Origin: Opitutales bacterium
Lineage (GTDB): Bacteria; Verrucomicrobiota; Verrucomicrobiia; Opitutales; Oceanipulchritudinaceae
Assembly (NCBI GenBank): GCA_007123395.1
Contig: SKLD01000255.1
Location: 1-6,171 of the forward strand
Direction of reading: 5' to 3'
Length of the DNA: 6,171 bases
The notes beneath the pieces are model-generated. The model did no database searches and was not told the origin of the DNA. It saw only the letters and a program-made list of their open reading frames with translations. The first letter of the stretch is position 1, and each line of letters begins with the position of its first letter. Of this stretch, positions 1-4,034 are shown in pieces. The translations under genes and the position numbers were made by a program.

Positions 1-804
1 CACCACAAGGAGAATTTCCTCTACACCCACTGGGACGACATCTGCGACATCATGGCCGCCTATGACGTGTCCTTTTCCATCGGTGACGGCCTGCGGCCGG
101 GCTCCGTGGCCGACGCCAACGACGAGGCCCAGTTCAGCGAACTCAAGGTGCAGGGCGAACTCACCCGCCGCGCCTGGGACAAAGGCGTGCAGGTGATGAA
201 CGAGGGCCCCGGCCACGTCCCCATGCACATGATCAAGGAGAACATGGACAAACAGCTCGAGTGGTGCGGCGAGGCGCCCTTCTACACCCTCGGGCCGCTC
301 ACGACCGACATCGCGCCCGGCTACGACCACATCACCAGCGGCATCGGCGCCGCCATGATCGGCTGGTACGGCACGGCCATGCTCTGCTACGTCACGCCGA
401 AGGAGCACCTCGGCCTGCCCAACCGCGACGACGTCCGCGAAGGCGTCGTCACCTACAAGATCGCGGCCCACGCCGCCGACCTCGCCAAGGGCCACCCCGG
501 CGCGCAATACCGCGACAACGCGCTCTCCAAGGCACGCTTCGAGTTCCGCTGGGAAGACCAGTTCAACCTCTCCCTCGACCCGGAGAAGGCGCGCGCCTTC
601 CACGACGAAACCCTCCCGCAAGAAGGCGCGAAGACGGCGCACTTCTGCTCCATGTGCGGACCGAACTTCTGCTCCATGAAGATCACCGAGGACGTCCGCA
701 AATACGCCGAGGAACGCGGCATGGACAGCGGCGAGGCGCTCGAAGAAGGCATGCGCGAGAAAGCGCGCGAGTTCGTCGAAAAAGGCGGCAAACTCTACAG
801 TTGA
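1..804 (+). CDS. thiC: Phosphomethylpyrimidine synthase ThiC, C-terminal part (5' end outside window)
   Basis: This is the last 267 codons of ThiC, the radical-SAM enzyme that rearranges aminoimidazole ribotide into hydroxymethylpyrimidine phosphate for thiamine synthesis in the cytoplasm. The frame is already open at base 1 (HHKENFLYTHWDDIC), so the 5' end lies outside the window. Family hallmarks visible are SFSIGDGLRPGS, NEGPGHVPMHMI, LGPLTTDIAPGYDHITSGIG and the C-terminal cluster motif CSMCGPNFC. Its three cysteines, at 646-648, 655-657 and 670-672, bind the [4Fe-4S] cluster in known ThiC proteins. The visible part looks intact and ends in TGA at 802-804. Any TPP riboswitch would lie upstream of the window. 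The gene converges on the minus-strand small ORF with only 7 bases between stops, so there is no room for a separate intergenic terminator. Confidence 0.97.
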   Translation, partial: HHKENFLYTHWDDICDIMAAYDVSFSIGDGLRPGSVADANDEAQFSELKVQGELTRRAWDKGVQVMNEGPGHVPMHMIKENMDKQLEWCGEAPFYTLGPLTTDIAPGYDHITSGIGAAMIGWYGTAMLCYVTPKEHLGLPNRDDVREGVVTYKIAAHAADLAKGHPGAQYRDNALSKARFEFRWEDQFNLSLDPEKARAFHDETLPQEGAKTAHFCSMCGPNFCSMKITEDVRKYAEERGMDSGEALEEGMREKAREFVEKGGKLYS

Positions 805-811
805 CCCGCCC

Positions 812-1012
812 TCACCGGTAGCGGTCGCCGCGCAGGGCCGGGGGCACCCGCCCCGCCCGTAGGTCGCGCAGGCGGATCATCTCCGACATCTCGCAGGCCC
901 AGCGGATGCGCTCGGCTGCGTCGAACCGCGCCGCCTCCGACGCCTGCGCCGCAACACATCCCTCGAACGTGCCCGCCGCCCATGCGTCGTCCGTCTTGCG
1001 CGCCTCACTCAT
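812..1012 (-). CDS. Small helical protein of unknown function, partner of the adjacent nucleotidyltransferase
   Basis: This is a 66-residue protein that I cannot assign to a named family. It is charged and alanine/arginine-rich, with no signal peptide or membrane segment. Its centre, about residues 15-48 (TFEGCVAAQASEAARFDA, then ERIRWACEMSEMIRL), looks like two amphipathic helices. The main support for it being real is context: its ATG overlaps the TGA of the upstream nucleotidyltransferase gene in an ATGA overlap (1012-1009), a classic sign of translational coupling. No good Shine-Dalgarno sequence precedes the ATG. From memory, short helical proteins with a W..F/E...R.....L....R....E pattern often sit next to such nucleotidyltransferases, but I could not check this. 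By inference it binds or regulates the enzyme. An overlapping frame on the same strand (795-983) is arginine/glycine-rich and less plausible. Confidence 0.6.
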   Translation of the reverse strand: MSEARKTDDAWAAGTFEGCVAAQASEAARFDAAERIRWACEMSEMIRLRDLRAGRVPPALRGDRYR

Positions 1013-1503
1013 GGCCCGACAGTCAGCCGCGCGATGTCATCCTTGTCAATCGCCCGGCCCGCGCGGCGCTTCATCGCAAGCAGGGTCTGCTTGGAGACAA
1101 ACGGCACCCCCTCCGGCAAACCCGGCAGGGAGACGATGTGCGCCCGCGCCCGCTCTTCCTCAAAGTCGAAAGGGCTGTCCGCAAAAATGTCGACGACCAA
1201 CCCGCCCTTTTCCTCGCTGACCATGGAGAAGACCTGAAGATGCTTCTCTTCGATCCACTTGCGGCGGATCGCCGCGTCGCAGAAATCTTCAGCGGCCACC
1301 GGCAGGCGCGGGAGGAAACCCAGTCGTTTCAGAACCTCCAGGGCCCGCCGCAGGTTCTCTTCGTCGAGCGCGATGACAACATCGAGATCGTGGGTGACCC
1401 GGCTGTGACCGTGCGCGACAACGGCCAGCCCGCCCGCGACAAGAAAGCGCACCTCCGCCTCCAGCAGGGCCCAAAGCACATCCGACAGATCGCTCAGCCT
1501 CAT
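1009..1503 (-). CDS. Minimal nucleotidyltransferase of the AbiEii/DUF6036-like type
   Basis: This is a 164-residue protein of the DNA polymerase beta-like nucleotidyltransferase fold. The catalytic signature is complete: GG at residues 24-25 (FLVAGGLAVVAHG), the paired metal-binding aspartates D39 and D41 in THDLDVVI, and a third acidic residue, D105, in GGLVVDIFAD. The C-terminal stretch SKQTLLAMKRRAGRAIDKDD matches the usual tail of this family (a helix with K..AGR..D..D). Such enzymes transfer nucleotides to RNA, protein or small molecules, and several are toxins in abortive-infection or toxin-antitoxin pairs. The substrate here cannot be told. I chose the ATG at 1503 because the fold begins right after it. 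A GTG at 1521 would add six residues, and neither start has a clear ribosome-binding site. The gene runs into the small downstream ORF with a 4-base overlap. Confidence 0.85.
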   Translation of the reverse strand: MRLSDLSDVLWALLEAEVRFLVAGGLAVVAHGHSRVTHDLDVVIALDEENLRRALEVLKRLGFLPRLPVAAEDFCDAAIRRKWIEEKHLQVFSMVSEEKGGLVVDIFADSPFDFEEERARAHIVSLPGLPEGVPFVSKQTLLAMKRRAGRAIDKDDIARLTVGP

Positions 1504-1558
1504 GGAGCCACAATGCTGCACCCCGGTCGCCGGAATTCAAGATCTGTTCTGTTCGGAA

Positions 1559-1573
1559 CCAAACGCTTACTCC
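1559..1573 (-). repeat. Probable decayed half of a hairpin repeat unit
   Basis: CCAAACGCTTAC followed by TCC matches the start of the left-pointing units (CCAAACGCTCAC) at 11 of 12 bases. The second arm and the CTAC box are missing, and the sequence resumes at the TCC that follows an intact unit. A 12-base deletion between two AC dinucleotides would produce this. The match is short, so chance similarity remains possible. Confidence 0.4.
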
Positions 1574-1578
1574 TGACC

Positions 1579-1604
1579 GTAGCCGAAGCCGTGAGGCTTT
1601 GGAA
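1579..1604 (+). repeat. Hairpin repeat unit 1, right-pointing
   Basis: The unit is a GTAG box followed by an 8-base-pair stem, with arms CCGAAGCC (1583-1590) and GGCTTTGG (1595-1602) around a GTGA loop (1591-1594). The third pair is G-T, acceptable in RNA or single-stranded DNA of this strand. GTAG box plus hairpin resembles the layout of bacterial REP elements, but I cannot assign it to a named family. Confidence 0.8.
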
Positions 1605-1656
1605 CGGGGGTTGGTAAACTTCACCAAATCTGCCGATCCCCTCCAAACTTCTAACG

Positions 1657-1682
1657 GTAGCCGAAGCCGTCAGGCTTTGGAA
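1657..1682 (+). repeat. Hairpin repeat unit 2, right-pointing
   Basis: This has the same GTAG box and the same stem arms as unit 1, CCGAAGCC (1661-1668) and GGCTTTGG (1673-1680). It differs only in the loop, GTCA instead of GTGA (1669-1672). It lies 78 bases after unit 1 as part of a tandem duplication. Confidence 0.8.
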
Positions 1683-1715
1683 TGAGATTAGAGAACTTTC
1701 CCGAATCCGCCGATC

Positions 1716-1748
1716 CCCTCCAAACGCTCACGCGTTCGGCTACTCCCG
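1716..1748 (-). repeat. Hairpin repeat unit 3, left-pointing
   Basis: Read on the minus strand this is a GTAG box (1743-1740), then arms CCGAACGC (1739-1732) and GCGTTTGG (1727-1720) around a GTGA loop. Relative to units 1 and 2, two adjacent base pairs in the stem are flipped (G-C to C-G and C-G to G-C), so pairing is kept. The 33 bases at 1716-1748 are repeated exactly at 1753-1785. Confidence 0.8.
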
Positions 1749-1752
1749 ACAT

Positions 1753-1785
1753 CCCTCCAAACGCTCACGCGTTCGGCTACTCCCG
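1753..1785 (-). repeat. Hairpin repeat unit 4, left-pointing
   Basis: This is an exact 33-base copy of unit 3, offset by 37 bases, with GTAG at 1780-1777 and arms at 1776-1769 and 1764-1757 around GTGA. Its GTAG box begins 21 bases past the permease stop codon, in the direction of permease transcription. The hairpin would therefore sit in the 3' end of that message and could slow 3' decay. That role is an inference. Confidence 0.8.
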
Positions 1786-1801
1786 TCCGTGGCCCAATCC
1801 G

Positions 1802-3013
1802 TCAGACCTTGGGGCGGTCCGGTCGAAACGAAACGGCGAGCACCACGGTGGCGAGAACGCAAAACAAGCCGGCTATAAAATAGACGAGAAGCAAGTCGAT
1901 GCCTGCGAGCTGTCCGGCCCAAATATTGCCGATGACGCGTGAGGTGCCGGCGATGATCATCATGTAGAGCCCTTGCATGGAGTTACGGAAGCGGTCGCCC
2001 GCGAGGCTGTTCAGGTAGGTGATGGGGCCGATCTGCAGGGCGATGACGACGAACCCGTGCAGTGCCTGGCTTGCCACGGCCACGCCCGCCACCGGAAAAG
2101 CGGCGAGGAGGAGCATCCGCGCGGTCATGGCCGCCGTCGCCGCGATCATGACACCGCGTATGCCGAAGCGGTCCACCGCCTTTCCGTAGGCGAGGATAAA
2201 CACGATCTCCAAGACGACGCCGATGTTGAAGACCAATCCCGCCGCGCTGTCACTCAGCCCGATGACACGGGTGAGGTAGAGCGGATAAAATCCGAAATAC
2301 GCGGCGGATGCCATGTTGGCGATAAAGAGCGCCGCGCAGAACGCGAAGACACGAGGACGCAGTAATACCTGCGCGGCCTCCGCCGTGGGCAGGCGCGGCT
2401 TCGCCGTGTCCTTCGCCCTCTCGTCCCGGCCCGGTGCCACGACCGGCAACCGCCGTGTGTTGAGGAAGCCGACGATCCCATAGGCGGCGGCAAGGTAGAG
2501 CATGGCGGTGAGGCCGACACCCAGAGAAAAGAGCAGCGGCAAAATAAGGCTCGGCAAGATGAATCCGACCGTGCCCCAGACACGAATCTGGTGGTAGGGC
2601 GTCGTCGGCAAACCCTCGCGCTCGCGCTTTCGCTGGATGGAAAAGTTGAGCCCGTCCTGTAGCGGAAGCACGGATACGAAGAGAAACACATGAATACCGA
2701 AAAAGACGAACGCCGCCCAAGGTGTGCCGAACCATGCCAATGCGATCATGCAACCCGAGCAACCGAGAAAAAGCCACCCGAGAAGAACCCGTCCGCTCAC
2801 CCGCGTGTCCGCCAGCGCCGTCAGCACTACAGGCGACAAAACAACGGCTAAGCTCGCAAGCGACATAAGCCAACCGATCGTCGACTCACGCAAACCGATA
2901 TCGCGGTTCAAGTAAATGGCAAGGTACGGCAAGAGACAGCCGATCAGCCCGTAGGCGAGAAAGAACTGCGTGCGCACCGGATAGGCCGCCAACCGTATGG
3001 GGAAAAATTTCAT
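1802..3013 (-). CDS. MFS permease, sugar/proton symporter-like (MFS_1_like, LacY-related)
   Basis: This 403-residue inner-membrane protein has about twelve hydrophobic segments in two halves. They are split by a charged cytoplasmic loop at about residues 190-215 (GRDERAKDTAKPRLP). Typical MFS loop motifs are LADTR (67-71) between helices 2 and 3, and GKAVDRFG (277-284) at the equivalent place in the second half. The YHQIRVWGTVGF segment (140-151) is characteristic of the MFS_1_like group, which includes oligosaccharide, nucleoside and phenylpropionate proton symporters. Length is normal for the family. It lies 118 bases downstream of the fructokinase gene on the same strand, so by context it probably imports sucrose or another fructose-containing sugar, as CscB does in csc loci. 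The specificity is inferred, not read from residues. The ATG at 3013 has no Shine-Dalgarno sequence. Confidence 0.88.
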   Translation of the reverse strand: MKFFPIRLAAYPVRTQFFLAYGLIGCLLPYLAIYLNRDIGLRESTIGWLMSLASLAVVLSPVVLTALADTRVSGRVLLGWLFLGCSGCMIALAWFGTPWAAFVFFGIHVFLFVSVLPLQDGLNFSIQRKREREGLPTTPYHQIRVWGTVGFILPSLILPLLFSLGVGLTAMLYLAAAYGIVGFLNTRRLPVVAPGRDERAKDTAKPRLPTAEAAQVLLRPRVFAFCAALFIANMASAAYFGFYPLYLTRVIGLSDSAAGLVFNIGVVLEIVFILAYGKAVDRFGIRGVMIAATAAMTARMLLLAAFPVAGVAVASQALHGFVVIALQIGPITYLNSLAGDRFRNSMQGLYMMIIAGTSRVIGNIWAGQLAGIDLLLVYFIAGLFCVLATVVLAVSFRPDRPKV

Positions 3014-3019
3014 GTTAAG

Positions 3020-3048
3020 AATGTATCAGCAGATATGCGCCGATTCAG
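3020..3048 (-). promoter_or_regulatory. Candidate promoter of the permease gene, possibly leaderless
   Basis: On the minus strand, TACATT (3025-3020) matches the -10 consensus at 4 of 6 bases. CTGAAT (3048-3043) is a poor -35 at a 17-base spacing. The -10 ends six bases before the ATG, so a transcript starting at the ATG would be leaderless, which fits the missing ribosome-binding site. The boxes are weak, so this is only a suggestion. Confidence 0.25.
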
Positions 3049-3057
3049 CATTCGGCG
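3038..3057. promoter_or_regulatory. Inverted repeat, possible operator for the permease gene
   Basis: CGCCGA (3038-3043) and TCGGCG (3052-3057) form perfect 6-base arms around an 8-base centre. The repeat overlaps the proposed -35 of the permease promoter, a common place for a repressor to bind. A second small inverted repeat (CCGGA/TCCGG, 3066-3082) lies next to it. No regulator gene is in the window, and a 6-base repeat can arise by chance in GC-rich DNA. Confidence 0.3.
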
Positions 3058-3131
3058 AATACACGCCGGAGCAAAAGTCCGGACATACCGCGTCGGCCCG
3101 CCCAACTTTAGCGGCCGGGCGAAACGCTGCC

Positions 3132-4019
3132 TCACTGCCCCCGCAAATCGGCGGGGTCGTAGCTTGGTTGCGCGCCGTCCTGTCCCGCGACAAAGGCACC
3201 GAGGGCGCAAGGCCATTCGAGCAGATCCGGATCCTCTTCGGCAGCCAAGCCCGACATTAGACGGTCGACAAAGGCGGCAGTGAACGCGTCGCCCGCTCCA
3301 ACGGTGTCGCGAACCTCGACCTTTGGCGCGGCCGCCCGCACAATTACACCGTCGTCAGCGAAGAGCGCACCGTCCGCTCCGAAAGTCACGCACACACGTT
3401 CGTTGCCGGTAAGACCACGCAGGGCCTCGAGCCCTCGCTCCGGGTTCTGAATGGAAATGCTTTCACCGGTGAGTTCCTCCAACTCCTCGTCGTTGAGTTT
3501 CACGACATCAGCGCGGCTCATGAGTTCGAGCCCGTATTCGCGGTCGTCGAAGCTCGGGCGCAAATTCACATCGCAGACCTTCAAACCTCCGAAGCCATCG
3601 AGGAGGCGCGACAGCGTCCTGCGGTTAGGCGTGTCGCGCATCGCGAGCGAACCATAAACGATTCCGCCTGCGTAACGCAGTTCGCGGAGATCGTCGTCGT
3701 CGAGTTCCACCCGGTCCCACGCCGCCGGGTGCAAGATATCATAGGTAGCGTTGCCCGCTTCGTTGACGCGCACTTTCACGGCGCCGGTGCGCAAGTCGTC
3801 GCGCACCTTCACGTACCCGGTGTCGAGTCCGGTGCGGTCCATGCGTTCAAGTGTTTCTTCGCCAAGGAAGTCCGCGCCGACCGAGGAAACCATTAGCGGA
3901 AGACGCCCGAGACGGTGCAAATGATAGGCTACGTTAAAGGGCGCTCCGCCAAGGAATAGTCCTCGCGGAAGACAATCCCACAGAACTTCGCCGAAGCAGA
4001 TGATGGATTTTTGGCTCAT
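3132..4019 (-). CDS. PfkB-family sugar kinase, probable fructokinase
   Basis: This 295-residue cytoplasmic kinase of the ribokinase/PfkB family is full length. The N-terminus FGEVLWDCLP (9-18) and the first signature GGAPFNVAYHLHRLG (24-38) form the sugar-binding side. DTVGAGDAF (238-246) is the second signature, with the anion-hole GAG and the catalytic base D244. CALGAFVAGQDGAQPSY near the C-terminus is typical of fructokinases, which convert fructose to fructose-6-phosphate with ATP. The gene follows the phosphatase/invertase-like fusion after only 15 bases, so the two are almost certainly co-transcribed. The kinase would use the fructose released by that enzyme. The ATG at 4019 is the only sensible start and is not preceded by a strong Shine-Dalgarno sequence. 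Family membership is firm. Fructose as substrate rests on sequence flavour and neighbours; another hexose or ketose is possible. Confidence 0.88.
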   Translation of the reverse strand: MSQKSIICFGEVLWDCLPRGLFLGGAPFNVAYHLHRLGRLPLMVSSVGADFLGEETLERMDRTGLDTGYVKVRDDLRTGAVKVRVNEAGNATYDILHPAAWDRVELDDDDLRELRYAGGIVYGSLAMRDTPNRRTLSRLLDGFGGLKVCDVNLRPSFDDREYGLELMSRADVVKLNDEELEELTGESISIQNPERGLEALRGLTGNERVCVTFGADGALFADDGVIVRAAAPKVEVRDTVGAGDAFTAAFVDRLMSGLAAEEDPDLLEWPCALGAFVAGQDGAQPSYDPADLRGQ

Positions 4020-4034
4020 GATAATCTTAGGATT

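Larger units (their letters stand above)
1579..1725 (+). repeat. Degenerate 77-78-base tandem duplication
   Basis: The stretch starting at hairpin unit 1 (1579) is followed by a second copy starting at hairpin unit 2 (1657). Both copies end with the same block, GCCGATCCCCTCCAAAC, at 1632-1648 and 1709-1725. The hairpins are offset by 78 bases and the end blocks by 77. The ends are well conserved, while the middle of each copy has diverged strongly. Confidence 0.65.
1504..1801. other. Gene-free stretch filled with hairpin repeats
   Basis: These 298 bases separate the start of the nucleotidyltransferase gene from the end of the permease gene, both on the minus strand. I see no credible gene here. 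From 1559 to 1785 it is largely repeat-derived: two right-pointing hairpin units, two left-pointing ones, a probable decayed half copy, and a 77-78-base tandem duplication. Bases 1504-1558 are the likely promoter region of the nucleotidyltransferase, but no convincing -35/-10 pair is visible. There is no T-tract after the permease stop, so a classical Rho-independent terminator is not evident. Confidence 0.75.

Noticed and set aside
1504..1521. GTG start at 1521 for the nucleotidyltransferase
   Set aside because: It would add MQHCGS before the conserved fold, with no better ribosome-binding site than the ATG at 1503. It remains possible but is less likely.
982..1617. Open frame of 211 codons on the plus strand
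   Set aside because: It is antisense to the nucleotidyltransferase, which has a complete catalytic signature, and it runs on into the hairpin repeats. The translation is low-complexity and arginine/proline-rich.
1716..1785. CRISPR array
   Set aside because: There are only two exact repeats with a 4-base gap, and the repeats are self-pairing hairpins with inverted relatives nearby. There are no spacers of usual length and no cas genes.
3096..3120. Inverted repeat GCCCG/CGGGC after the fructokinase gene as a terminator
   Set aside because: The stem is only five pairs with a 15-base loop, and no T-run follows on the minus strand.
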